Below, one piece after another: positions 20,622 to 32,740 of a stretch of DNA of 64,000 nucleotides. The notes under the pieces are model-generated. The model made no database searches, was not told where the DNA came from, and worked only from the letters and a program-made list of their open reading frames with translations. Origin of the DNA: Isoetes taiwanensis (taxonomy: Eukaryota; Streptophyta; Lycopodiopsida; Isoetales; Isoetaceae); the NCBI GenBank assembly GCA_021234155.1, contig JAJEKV010000001.1, positions 58,001 through 122,000 on the forward strand, in the 5' to 3' direction. Each line of letters opens with the position of its first letter. Position 1 is the stretch's first letter. The position numbers and the translations under genes were made by a program.

Positions 20622-22530
20622 GTGTTTTTTATTAAGGTACTCAACTTTTTATGTGGGCGACGCTTGTCTTTTTGGTGGTCTTTGGACCGATCAAGTGAAA
20701 TTTTTTTTCGTCATAGCACTTCACCCGCCATTTCCTCACGCGCCAAATTACGTTGGTCGATCCGAAGCCAGAAATTGCCACCAGCAATCCGTCGCGGGTT
20801 GTTGATCCGTCTTCTTGATCGCGAGGTGATGGACGCTTTGTTTGGCAAGCAATTTGAAAGTAAATTTGGCGGTTTTGAAGTTCTTGATTATAAATACCAT
20901 GAATTTCTTTCTTTGCTAGATTTCTCAATTAAATACATGGCGGAATGGAGAGAAGCTTTTCGTGCATCGTGTGCAAGAATCAAGTTAATTTTGATGTTGC
21001 AAAAGCGCTATCTAGCCTCAAGTTTTCAGTCGGTGAAATTTTTTGGGCCGGTTGTTCCCAATTGCGATGCAATTTGTCGACAATCGCAAGTGCGATTCAA
21101 GAAACGAGCCAACAAGTTTTGGTAGAATGCAAAGCGAATTTGTGCTAGATATTTACCATGGTAATTGAGGATCATGATGCATTTCATTTTCATGTATCTT
21201 TGAAATGCATATTAATCTATGAGTTTGCTTTGGTGAAAGAAATTTGGACAAGATCGGTTACATATGGCTACATCAATTCCTATAGATTCGGGTAATTTTG
21301 AACTTACATATTTGTTGTTGATTTCTTTCCTTATTTGTTGATGTTTTGCTTTAATTCTAGAAAATGTTTCTTGTCACAATCCAAACACGATGGAGACAAT
21401 GAAGAGTGCATTTCATGAAGATTTGCAACCTTCTTACCATGAAGGTGATTTCCAAAGTCTGAAGGGGTGGCAACCAGAGGGAACTCAAGATGTCCAAAGT
21501 GAAGAAAGGTGTGCAACCTTCTTTAAGTCGATTCAAGGAATTGGATTCCTTGAATTTACTTTGAACTTTTCTTTTGCTAATCTTTGTTGTCTTTCTTGTT
21601 ATGAAGGGTGTCACCAAGATAATACACAAAGGAACCCAATGTCATGATCAACCTCAAGGTTTGCATGATTTAACAACTCTACAAAGGTTTCTTTGACTTT
21701 TTCACTTGATTCTTTTTTCTAGCTTGATTGTCATGCTTTTAGAAGGTATAGAGCTGAGTTAAGAAGAAAAAGAGAGAGCTTAAGAGGGAAAGGGAAATTG
21801 CAGTGAGATGAAGAAGCATTGCTCCAAAGGTGATCTAAGCACATGGAAGAAGAGAATGCTATCAAAAAAGGTTCTTGATGAAGGTGAAAAAGGTTCTTGG
21901 TAATGCAAGTTGTAGGGATAGGAAAGAGATAATTAAGTCTGCTGCAAAGTGGCTACCTGAACTTGTTGTTTCCAACTCCAAGGACGAATCTGTAATGAGA
22001 AAAAATTGTGGAGAATTTAAAGAACTCTTTTGCGAGATCATAAGAATGAGAAGAAAACAGATATTAAGAGGGCAAGAATTGCTGCCATGGTTTTTATCTG
22101 TCAATACCAATATTAACAAATCAGCTTTCTCGAGAACTCTATGCGACACGAAAGATTGTCACTGGCTGTTGTAAGAAGAAGAGTAGATCTTTGAACTTGG
22201 TGAGGGTCCATGGTCCATGTTCAAAAATAAGATTAGATGTGACAAACTCTCTTATGACGAGAGAAAACTAGTGGTGGATTTTTGGAGACACAATACAAGA
22301 GTTTCCCCATGTAAGAAACATGTCATCAAGATAAAAGCAACTTACGGAAAGAAGATATTGCATGCACTACACTTTCTTGAAGAGACACAGGTAATTTTAA
22401 AGCAATTTGTTTTCAAATTGTTAAGGTTTAAGATTTTCAACTTAAGGTTGTTGATATGTTGTTGCTGTTTCTGCAGCAAGTTTTCTTCCAACGATTTGAA
22501 AGGCAATATCCATCATTAAGCAAGCCCAAT
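20622..22530 (+). pseudogene. Degenerate intron-bearing transposon-like gene
   Basis: Plus-strand protein-like frames run at 20622-21125, 21875-22174 and 22217-22390. The last reads WSMFKNKIRCDKLSYDERK, LVVDFWRHNTRVSPCKKHV, and HALHFLEETQ. A GT-AG intron (22391-22476, acceptor CTGCAG) then joins a short exon starting QVFFQRFERQYPSLSKP. Stops separate the 21875 and 22217 frames. The pattern FW...TRVSP.K..V and HFLEETQ recalls uncharacterised plant transposon-associated proteins, but I cannot name the superfamily. From about 22510 the gene is overrun by LINE sequence. Unlikely to be functional. Confidence 0.45.
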
Positions 22531-23375
22531 CTGAAAGGCAATATCCATCATTAAGCAAGCCCAAGAAAGGGTTTTGGAGCTGGCTGAATCTGAACTGAAC
22601 ATTCCAGGCCTTTCTAATATGCATACCACAGAATTCTTCTTCCCTGAAAACCATATTGAATGGAGAAGATATATTCTCATGTGGAGAATGTGGAAGGGTA
22701 GAAACTCCTTAATCTTTAAGGAGGAAATTATCTGGCCTAATGCCATCATTAAGCAAGCCCAATATGATATTAATTGGGTCCTAGAGATATATGCAAATCA
22801 GCAGTAAGGTTTAAAATTACTTATGTTGGTTTTTTCCTTATTTACAGGTAATACGTTGATTATATTCAAAAGACTAAGGTGGAAAAGAATGAATCTCCAT
22901 GCAAATGCGCTTTGGCTGACACAATTTGGAGTTGAAGTACCAAATGGACATGGTGAAGACTGTAACTGCAACTGCGCTTGCCTCTCTTACTTTGATGAAA
23001 AAAGATATATCTTATGCAATGCAAAAGATAAGAAGGACAGATTCAACCCAGGAAAGGCTCATTTATGCAAGTGCCCTTACTGCCTTTTTATTGTAGCCAA
23101 CAAGGGAATGGGAAGAAAAGACCATTCCAAAAGAGAATCCAAGAAAAGACGGTTCTCGGATGATTACTAAGCCTTCGCCTTACTCTGCTACCAGTTTATA
23201 TCTGCAACTTCCATAAACTCTTATGTGTTGTTTGTTTTTGGGATAGTTGGTTTTTTCAGGGTCAATAACCTACCCTTTCCTAAAGGTTACTTCCTAAAAA
23301 TTAGAGCTCTCAATGCTCCTTTTTGTACTTTTATTACACATATTTAATATATACTGCCTTCAATTAAACAAAAAT
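22502..23375 (+). mobile_element. L1-type LINE 3' end relic
   Basis: The frame at 22574-22807 contains WRRYILMWRMWKGRNSLIF and WPNAIIKQAQYDINWV, resembling the end of plant L1 LINE RT proteins (the LW.IWK.RN..IF block). A Cys-rich frame follows (22823-23170: CNCNCACLSYF, CKCPYC). The 3' end near 23310-23375 (CTTTTTGTACTTTTATTACA, ATATATACTGCC, short A-run) looks like a plant LINE tail. The word CATCATTAAGCAAGCCCAA occurs three times (22512, 22547, 22745), with a 35-bp tandem duplication at 22500-22565. Confidence 0.45.
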
Positions 23376-23602
23376 AGCCCTTTAGCTCTCTAATCCCCTT
23401 CCATATCGTACAACCTCATGGCCGCTTCTGTAGCCCCTTGCCCAGACCCCCATTTGGAGGGAGACATTCCCCAGCCGTAGCCCCAACCCCAGCCCCAGCC
23501 CACCTGGGAGAACCAGGGGGAGGGACTGCCACGAAGACAAGGGAGAAACCTCTTCCATTAGGAGGGAGGCCCGGGCGAAGGCCCAATCTATGAGATTGAC
23601 CC

Positions 23603-24250
23603 GTGAGATGGATGAAGGCTGCTCAAGCCCGACAAAGGCGCAGACGACAACAGAACCCGGATCGCAAGACTGGTAGCAGAGATACAATCTTCAGCGTCCC
23701 ACGTGCTCAAAAGACAGTTGGCAACGGAAAGACAACGGATTGCAGAGATGGGGACCCGCATGCAACAGTTAGAAGACGGGCTTCGCTTGGCACACTTTGA
23801 GAGGTAACAGGATAAGCAGGGCCTTGCTGACTTGCGAGCTCGCATGGATTCCCTCCTCACCACCATAGAGACTATGGCACAGGACAAACAGGGTGTTGAG
23901 CAGGATACAGTGGCAATTATCTCCCGCCTCAAGTCAGAAGCTGAGGGGTCTGTCACCATAATACGAAATGTCCGAGCCACCTTCGAAGCCAGCCAGGCAG
24001 AGCTAAGAACCCTACAGAGTAGGGCTGAGACACAAGATCAGGAGATATAGGAGCTCCGAGCAACCATTACCCAGCAAGGCAGGGGCCTACATATGCCGAG
24101 GTCCATGAACAATTACGGCAGTGCACGAATGGGTTGGCCAAGCAGCAGAGATTTCAGCAGGAGCTAGGCTCCTGACTGCAGGCAGCAGAGGCCACAACAC
24201 GGGGCTAGACAAGCACACATGCCCCACAGCCCACAAGTCACCAAACAGGC
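23603..24250 (+). pseudogene. Coiled-coil ORF1/gag-like protein, second locus
   Basis: The main frame at 23832-24050 reads MRARMDSLLTTIETMAQDKQ, ISRLKSEAEG, ATFEASQAELRTLQ. Upstream, in the same sense after one stop, is KRQLATERQRIAEM. These match the protein at 10326-11260 block by block, without that copy's internal duplication. Downstream is a Pro/His/Thr-rich segment to about 24400. Long alpha-helical coiled coil; function unknown, probably an oligomerising retroelement ORF1/gag. Broken by stops near 23806 and 24048. Confidence 0.5.
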
Positions 24251-25266
24251 AGACAGACACCACCTGCTCCATCTCGCACACCACACCGCCCTTACTGTGA
24301 ACAGCCCACACACTCCAGACAACAGGCATCACCTGGCTTTGGGACGACTAATGGTGCCGCTACCGCGCTATATAAACCACGTAAACCTGCCAAAACCTTG
24401 CAGCTCAGGAAAATCCTACTAAATATTCAAAGATTGATCTGAAAAAGCCATTATTATTTTTACCTGCCGATTTGAAGGAGGAGCCGTGACCGGTAGAAAT
24501 GCAAAGAAAGCAGAATGAGAAAGCGGGCGAAATGCATTTTGCCGCCATTTTTGCCACAAATCTTCCGCCACGGATCTTTTTTGCCACAAATCTTCCGCCC
24601 GAACTTCCGCTACAAATCTTTTTGCCCCGCAGATCTCTTGTGGCTTACTTGCATAATGGCCTAAGCAGAGCCAATGACATCCTTTTCCAAAGTTAAAGAG
24701 AAGGAAGAAAAAGAGTTAAAGGCTCTACCTTCTACCCGCTATGGTGATTCCAAGGGAATCGACTCAAGGTGATGCCTCCCTATAAACCCGATTAAAACGT
24801 GCTTCATTACCCAAACATTTTGCGCTTATGCATGCATCATATTTGGAGCCGTTTATGCATGCACTTCAAAGTCAGAAAAATAGAGAATTTGTGAGGTTAT
24901 GAATTTGCCGTTTATGCATGCATCATAGCCGTTTTATGAATCGCCATGAGTTGGGAAATCGAAATCCCCGCCAGAAAGCATTCCGCCATAGCTGAAGCGG
25001 TAATGCAAAGCAAGAGTAGTCAAAAGTTCAAAACTAAATTTAACAAAGCGAAGCCAAGCCACGGAATAGCCAAGCCTCTTCCTAAAGGAATCCGGCTGAC
25101 CTCGGAAAAGGCAAAAAGAAACCGTGGCTATATGGGCCGTCCATCTTTTAGGTTAAATCTCAACCAAAAGCTTTTAACGTGACATCATCTACACCGTTGG
25201 ATAGATTAATCCGAACCGCCCAATTTAGGGCGCGGTTCACTTACACCAAAACATTATAAGATAAGA
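24251..25266. other. 5' subterminal region of Helitron unit F
   Basis: At 24545-24625, TTTTTGCCACAAATCTTCCGCC recurs two to three times. The word CGTTTATGCATGCA occurs near 24850 and 24907. An open frame at 24946-25182 shows no family. The last 70 bases (CCGTTGGATAG, GGGCGCGGTTCACTT, AAAACATTATAAG) match the region just before 9936. These are the 5' terminal sequences of the TCTTAT.TTATAATG Helitron family, read backwards. Confidence 0.5.
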
Positions 25267-25329
25267 CTACTCAAGCAGGTGCGGCGTTCTTGCGGGCTAA
25301 TGTTCAGTATGTGTTTTGCTCGGCTTTAA

Positions 25330-28300
25330 GCCCTCGTAAATGTGTCGGGGAAACTTCGATTGTTGGATCTATCCATCCATGTCCTGTTGGGTTTATCATA
25401 GGTAAAGTCTTTAGGTAAACCCTAGAATTTACGGAGTTGTGGATTTACCTTTCAAAGCTCAAGCACTGCCCTCAAATCTCGGCTCCGCCAAATCCATGTC
25501 TTCTAATCCAGATTCTGAGAGCTTCTAAGTTCTCTTCTTTCCTCAAGAGTGGCAGAGATAGTGCTTTTTAATCATTGACTTGCTTTTCAGGGGAAGTGCC
25601 TGGCTGGTTTCATGTAGAATTTCCCAACAGAGACCATAATTCTACCTTGCAGTCATTCATCGTAGAGGTCAAAGACATGAAAGTGTAAGTGTACTGCTCC
25701 TTTTGTGGATTTCCACAAAGCCTTCACGGAAAGGCCTATTTTCTAGACTTCTGGAATTAGGACTGTAGAAAGAAGTATTGGGAAGCTTAAAGTACCTGGC
25801 GGATGGGATGGTCGGATGGATAAACAGCACAATCGATGAGTGCCCATAGGTTACTGCCAAATGTATGAACAGACCAAACCCTCTTATTGCAGATATGATA
25901 CAAACTAAAATGAGTATAACCATTGTATGTTATGTTTATCAATGCACAAAACAGCATGCCAACTCTTCACTTAAGTTCCACTTCCTCCTCAAGCTTATGC
26001 TTAAGCCTCTTACCATATTTGAAAGAGACATATGAGACTGTCTTCGCACCAAAAGACCTCAGCAAGTTTTAACTCCTACTTTCAAGTATTGTCAGTTTAT
26101 GTAGTTGTATGATTTTCCAGATACCATGTAGACACAGATATCACAGGCTTGACAACCTCGCCATCACTTAAGATTATATGTTATGTTAGCAGTGCCCATA
26201 TACTATGCTCCTTCTAAAGCATGCCCTTTTCTATATACTGTAAGAAAGAATGAAAGAAGTTTTGTGCTTTTTGCTCGTACGATACTGTTCTTGGCGTCCT
26301 TGACATTCCTCTGAACTTGGCCAGAATATGTCATACAACTGTACTTCTGAATAGAGTAAAACAAAGTAAAAACAACGTAAAAACAAACTACAATAAACTC
26401 TGATACAACTCATTCTGAATGATGATTGCATACAAAGAATCAAACTCGTTTTTTATTGAATCAAAATAAATAATGTGAGAACATGAGACATTAATAATTG
26501 TGCAACTAATGAAGCTCATATGACAGAGACAGCTAGAAAAGATAATTTTTTTTGCATGTTGTTACACACTTGCCATAATACTGTCGAATTGCATGAAATT
26601 ATTCACCACTTTATCATAAGTGCATTTTTCATGAGTTCTAGTTAAAATCGATCATCTTGCTGATTTTTCCCATTCAATGGTAGAATCAAAAGTATCAACA
26701 TTGTTCTCATTGCAGCATCCAATTCTAAAATAGTCAAATACATACCTACTTTAGCAAGTTGTAGAATCTCGTGTCAAATAGCTTAGATTTGGGTATATTT
26801 CCCATTGTATACTTAACTGAAAAGCAGGGCCCTGCATACATACAAAACATGTTCATCAGAAAAATTATGCTCTAATGTGTCAATCTCAAAACCATCAATA
26901 ATTTCAGCATATTATTTCAGTAATTCAAATAATGAAGAACCACGTTAACATCTGTTTGAAACTTCCATAAACGGATCAAAGGTGAAACTTCGGATAACAA
27001 TCCATACTCCCATGAGCATTTATACCTACATGAAATATAAATTCTATTGCTTTGGATCATCACTGGCTATTTGGAGTTTACCCATCAATGCTAACACTAA
27101 TTCCTGTTGCCTCATAGTATTTCTCTAGATTTTCGTTTTAGACTTGAAGAACTTGAACACACTGTAATACTAATCCAACATATACAGCTTGTTCTTGACA
27201 CATGGAAGAGACAACTTGTTTGTTTACAAAGGGAGACTCTTGCTGTGAGGAAAAGGAAGATGAAGGAAAAGATAAAGGAAACATACCAAACGCCTTGGGG
27301 AAGACCTGGTGTAGCATTTGCAAGTAGATTAGAGTATAAACTTGAGCTTGGCAGGCCTGCAAATACTTGCTCTATGCCTAGCACATCTACCTATAAAAAA
27401 TCATCTAATGCACGTTGTTCCCTAATCATTAGATAAAGAGGCATTTGAAGAAGGTGTTCCAGCAAGTATTACAATATTAGGCTCATCATGGTGCCCTTGG
27501 ATGAGCAAAATGTTCAGCTGCAAAAATATGTATTGCCACACAAACAGACTTTGTTTTAGTCCAGATCCGTCAGCCATATTGGCGGAAGGAAAGAACGTAG
27601 CAATACCCACCCCTGCTTACCACGTTTCTGCTCTATCCTTTTTATGCTTACTATGTTTCTAAATTTCAAAAGAAAAATCAACTGGTGACCTTGTCTCAGA
27701 CCGAGCTCCTTTCTTCTTAACGCTCTATAGTTTGAAAGAAAATGTGTTTCTTCTGTTTCATGCCTGTAAAAGCACACGGTTAACGAGAAGGCAACGGCAA
27801 TAAACTATGTTGCTAGTTTGCACCATAAACACAAACAAAAGAAGCAAATCGTTCTTTGCTACCATAGCTTCTAGTTTATGGCCAACTTGATAACGTTTTA
27901 GGATAACGCCCATAATCCAAAAAATGCTCGTTTGCTCCAGAAACTCTAATCTAGAAAATCTGTTAAATCTGCAGAGCATGAAGCGGTGCAAGCCCACTGT
28001 GCAAAGAGGAAAAATGTTCGGGATAAGAACCCATGATTGATTTGGAAGGATAAAATGTTTGTCAAAACCCCAAGAAATGTAGAGGTTGTTATTTGCGTGT
28101 CGTAGGAGTATGCGTGAAAATCAAAGAAGTCAAATGCTCCTAAGCTTACTGGCTTGCTTCAAGAATCGATGCAAGCAAAATAAAAATACACAAAAGCATA
28201 AGAAAAGAAGTAGATGGAAACCTACATTCAATTGTCGAGATGGGTATATCGATTCCAATCGTTAGCTCCTTTACTCTTCACCTAACTCCTATTTTCCGTT

Positions 28301-28900
28301 GCATCAATGGCTCGGTGCCTCCTTTGTTTCAAATGACCCGCTCAAAGCACAAAAAGCGGCCGGTTTTAGAATGCCACAACTGACTAACATCCAAAATGCA
28401 AAGAAAACAATTATTGAACCATTGCATTAATTAGAGAAATTTGGAATTCTTGTTTAGCATGAAATAGGTTAGCGGGTAGCCATATAGTGCAAAAACTACT
28501 ACCAATTGAGTAAAAGTTGGATTTTTTTGCACAAATTCTCGCAAATGCTTCAGTCTTATTCGAAATATAGTTTTTTCTTGCTAATGCAAAAGGTTCACCT
28601 TGTGAGTATAGCGTAGTAGGAGGGAGTGTTAAAACTTCAAGAAGCGAACGCTGATGTTTACGCCATTTGAAAGGAGACGAAATAATGTGCCTTTTATTAA
28701 AACCATATGAGAGCATTGTGTTAAAAGAAGGTACCAGGAGCAAGGATATCACACAAAATTGAGTATTTAAAGCCATATAATTGCTCTGAGAGGATCGCGG
28801 TCGCGATTATTTTTAGCATTAAACATATGGTAAAAGATATGGGTAAAGACAAAACCAAAGTTTTGAAACAAAAATTTCCATTGAAGGAAGTAATATACAA
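25330..28900. other. No identified gene; one unassigned ORF
   Basis: A plus frame at 27107-27436 (109 codons) has a basic stretch (VRKRKMKEKIKETYQ) but no known motif, and minus frames overlap it. 26440-27060 is AT-rich. Other frames (25669-25923, 28411-28776 minus) have no support. Possibly scrambled gene pieces in the 3' half of the Helitron. Confidence 0.35.
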
Positions 28901-28909
28901 CATAATTCT

Positions 28910-31900
28910 TGATTGAAGGAGATAATTATTCGATTGTGTTTGGATACTTGATCGGGTATCACACCCATTTCATTGGCCATGCGATTGACATGCTCTCTAC
29001 CCAATTCCATAGCTTGTGTTGTGTCCATCTCACGAATAACTTTTGTGATCTACGGAACTACAACACCCATGGCCTTTGCGATCTTTGCCGGATGTGAATC
29101 GGGCTCCCATTCTTCGCTGTCCCTTTACCTTTGCCCCGCCTATAAGTTCCTTTTTGCGGTAGCTCGATCGCGGTAGCATTCTGCTTTGTGGATGAGAGAG
29201 CTTATGCTTCTTCTTTCGTATTACTGATGCTCCTGTGACCCAAGAACCTCATCTTGGTCAATCTCCATGTCTTTGGTGCGCTTCCATGTGCTTTTTGGTC
29301 TGTTTCCATGTGTTCTACGCCCGTATTCAAACTTATGTTCGCTGTCAAGAAAGGCATGTACCCATCAAGCTTCTCATTAAGTGCATTCAATTTTTTGAAA
29401 AGTGGGCTCGGGGCTTCTATACCTTTTTCCGTTTCTTGCATTCTCTCTTCGTAGGACTTAGCATCGAGGTTTTCCAAAATGGAATCCAACTTTGATAGAT
29501 CGTGTTTTGGGTGATATCGCGATGTCGGGTTGAGCTGGATCGAGGGCTCAACATTTCTGTTTTTCGGCTCTTCCTCAAACCCATCGGCACTTGGATTGGC
29601 CATTTTATCAAGCGTTTCAAAGAACGCCCTCGGAAACGGCACACTTTACACGAACTTTTGAAAGCCACGCTCTTTTTGCCTTGCATAAGAGCAACCACGA
29701 GAAGCCCAAATCGGTAGAAAGAAATCGAACACAACCATCGGTCGGCACCCGGTTTGTTCAACAATATGGTAGGCATAGGAGGTTTTGGTGGCATTTCAAT
29801 ACAAGATCTCCTTCCATTGCAGCCCATTTGAATCTTGGTTTTGCTTTAAAAAGAGTCGATATTTCTTTTTTATCTTCTCGTCGGCATCCTCATTACATTG
29901 ATTGGCGGCATTGGAGGCAATGGTGTTGACTTAGGAGCCTTGGTGTGTGGAGATAGGTGAAGCTCAACTCAGGTTGCACGGGTGCTACGAACATCACTCT
30001 GTTAATGCACATATGACTAATAAAGTCTGATGTTCTTTCACCCGCCGTTTGCTCTCCCATCCTATTTCTTCATAGGAACCTAAAGATAGGTAGCCACCGC
30101 CTTTGAATTTGCCCCATTTGTACAAGCAATTGGGCAAAATTCAGCGGCGCATGATAATAACCAAGTGATAAACTTTGGCATTCGTCATGGTAGCTATCCT
30201 TGTAAATAGATCACGTGTATTTCTTGCAATCCCATACCTTGTTTATCCCTCGGATGTCAATAAATATCGATTATGCATTCTCGACACTTGGGAGGAAGTA
30301 GGGATGCCATCCTTTGTCCTTTGCTATGACAATATTTCTCTTTTCCTTTCTTTTTCTAGCCTCCTCCGGCTTTAGAATGTTCTTTGGCTCGGCTCTGGTA
30401 GGTTACCAAGTGTATGATCCTTGTTATAGTTAGCCTTTCACGTATTACGTATCGACGTATCGATATATCCGGTATTCTCTGTTCACTCAAATCGGGAAAA
30501 GCACGAAACAATTCGTCCCGGCTATAGAAATCCTTTTGCAGCAAATTATTGGCATAAGATAAAATTTTCGCCTCATAAAAGTGAGGGTTTCGATGTCGGT
30601 TGCCCGTTGTTTGCAATCAAATCTCCGCTATAACCGGGCTGCACCTTTAAATAGGTCTTGCCTTCTATAATCTCATATCGGTTGTGACACCTCTGCATTC
30701 GACATACCTCGTAGCAACCGGGCCAGGTCTTGTTAAAGAAGTCTTTTCGATGGCTTATGCGGAAAGTCACCATGGTCGATCACTTAGTTTCTGACTCACC
30801 CACATACCTAGGCAACTTCCATTAACTTCTTGAAAACCTTCTCATCCATAAAATGAATTGCTTTTCATCCTTAAGCTCCCTGCACTTTCAAGGTGGTCGT
30901 TGCAATTTCATGGAAATCCTGCGAGGAAGCAATTTCAAGGTCATCAAGATCGGCGTCATGAACTTGGCGAGTAGAAAACAAATAAATACCTTCCAAGCTG
31001 AAGTTTTAGCTGTCCCTATAGGTCCTTGTGGAGGGCAACCATAAGCCTTGTGCTGATGACGAAGTTGTTGCAGTTTTTCAATCAGTGGCTCTCGTACGCG
31101 GTGTTTGCAATTGCCCGTTGCATTGAATACTCAACTCTATATATTCCTTGTCCGTAAGATTTCCGTTGAGCACCCTCGATCTTCTTCTAGCATATACTTT
31201 GGCAAATTCTCGTTCTTTGCTTTCGAACTTCGCCGGCTTAATAGAACAAAGGAGTTGTGCGCAAACAAAATCTTGTGGTTGCGAAATAATATAAAATTTC
31301 TTGCCCTTCAAATCTTACGGATTGCTCCATGTCACCCTCCTCACGAAAGATAGACAACCGTCGAGGTCAAATCTATATAACGAGTGTCCAAAAGATAAAA
31401 AATTAGTTACACGGTAATAGGGTCAAAGCGGAACGGCGTCAGTGAGGGGTGAGGACCTCATGGGTATGTCTTGAAGCTTTTAACGGAGTTTGAACATGGT
31501 CATTTGACCGCATTACGTGTGTCAAGTTTCTTTGGTGCGGGTTCACAATCAAAAATAGAAATCTTTGTAAACCAATTAACCCCTAAGGGGTAGAACCTTT
31601 GAACTATTTCAAAGCACGGAGTGGTTTGCTCGCCATCTTGCGTTCCTCTTGGGTTGAACTTCAACTCATTTGGAATGGCAGGTGCGTGGGGCCATGTCAA
31701 TGCTAGTCTAGAGGAGGCATTAAATGGCGGGGGGGGGTTTGAGAAGCTGGCGGGTTGCGGGCTATCTTCATTAGGTGTCGGATTCTTAAGGCTAATTACG
31801 AAAGGAGGGAGTTTTTGGAATAAATCCACCCGGATGTAGAGCTATTTGGGGCCTTCATAGCAATAGGAAGAGTAGGGTTAACAATAGGAGGGGTTTATGG

Positions 31901-32740
31901 TGGATTGTGGTTCTTGAGCAATTTCTTTTTGTGTTGCTGATGTCTCTCCCAAAGTAGCAATAGGCTTCACACTCTTTTTCTTGGCCACGGCTCTTAGCCA
32001 ATTGGTGTCCATCACGGAGGGCATCTTCGTCCCGAACCGCTTTCAAGGCACTGGCTTCGGAGGCTTCTTGTGCGTAGACAAACTATTTTTGCATGCGAGA
32101 ACCCGAGCAATATGTCTCTATTTCCCTTTATACGACAAAGAGATTCATAGGATGGCAACAACCAGCCATAACCCTTAGGTGGCGTGGGGGCGTTTTTCCC
32201 TGTGGTCGGCTTGTTCATTTCTTGGTTTGTCATCATAGACGGGTCATAATTGTGCCATTTCAAAATGTACTCCGAAGCGCAATGCTTGTGTGTCCTCAAT
32301 GCTGCATATGATAGCATCTTGCACATTGTTCTTCGTGCCTTCCCACATTGCCACCACTATGCCAACTTGTTCCAGCGTCCTCGGCTTTTTTTCCGGTCAG
32401 CGAAAGAGCCGCGAGGTCCTTTTCTGCGATCACCCTTAATGTGCGGTATAGCACGTGCAATCTCAATACACCATTTCCTTTCATTGGAAGGGGTTATAAT
32501 CTGGGACCAGGCTCGACATCGGTCCTCGGAAGAGAGCAAGTCTTTGTAAACAAAAGCTGTGTAGTGAGTGCTGGTAGGTCGCATAATGTGGTGCAATGAA
32601 AAGGTTTAAACTCTTGTAGAAACCAGCGACCGCGATCATAGCGGCTAAAATAGAACTCCACAATCAGCGGCCGGCGTTTATTGACGCGTTTGTTGTAGCA
32701 CTTAAGCACGGCACTAGTACTCATGAACATCCAAGAAAGA
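28910..32740 (-). pseudogene. Decayed unknown coding region, minus strand
   Basis: Minus frames follow each other with protein-like composition: 32730-32494 and 32596-32357 (VEFYFSRYDRGRWFLQEFKP, VYKDLLSSEDRCRAWSQI), 32326-32012 (PPKGYGWLLPSYESLC), 31829-31500 (CFEIVQRFYPLGVNWFTKIS), 31311-31078 (FAKVYARRRSRVLNG), 30616-30356 (FYSRDELFRAFPDLSEQ), 29642-29202 (LDSILENLDAKSYEERMQ, then a long amphipathic part), 29028-28819. The breaks are single stops or frame changes, as expected for one or more large genes decaying in place. I recognise no family. It could be a captured host gene or a transposon protein. The 29642-29202 frame (146 codons) is the longest intact piece. Confidence 0.4.

Larger units (their letters stand above)
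9937..25266 (-). mobile_element. Helitron unit F, about 15.3 kb, composite
   Basis: Read on the minus strand, the 5' end is TCTTATCTTATAATG at 25266 and the 3' end is the hairpin GCCCAGC-AAT-GCTGGGC (9964-9948), then ACCGTTA and CTAG at 9940-9937. Both ends belong to the same family as the short element at 6910-8283. Between them are LINE and coiled-coil ORF relics, the aegerolysin block and other decayed coding DNA. The ends could bound one very large element, or an element enlarged by nested insertions. No Rep or helicase motif was seen. Its 5' end touches the decayed 3' end of unit E at 25267. Confidence 0.6.
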
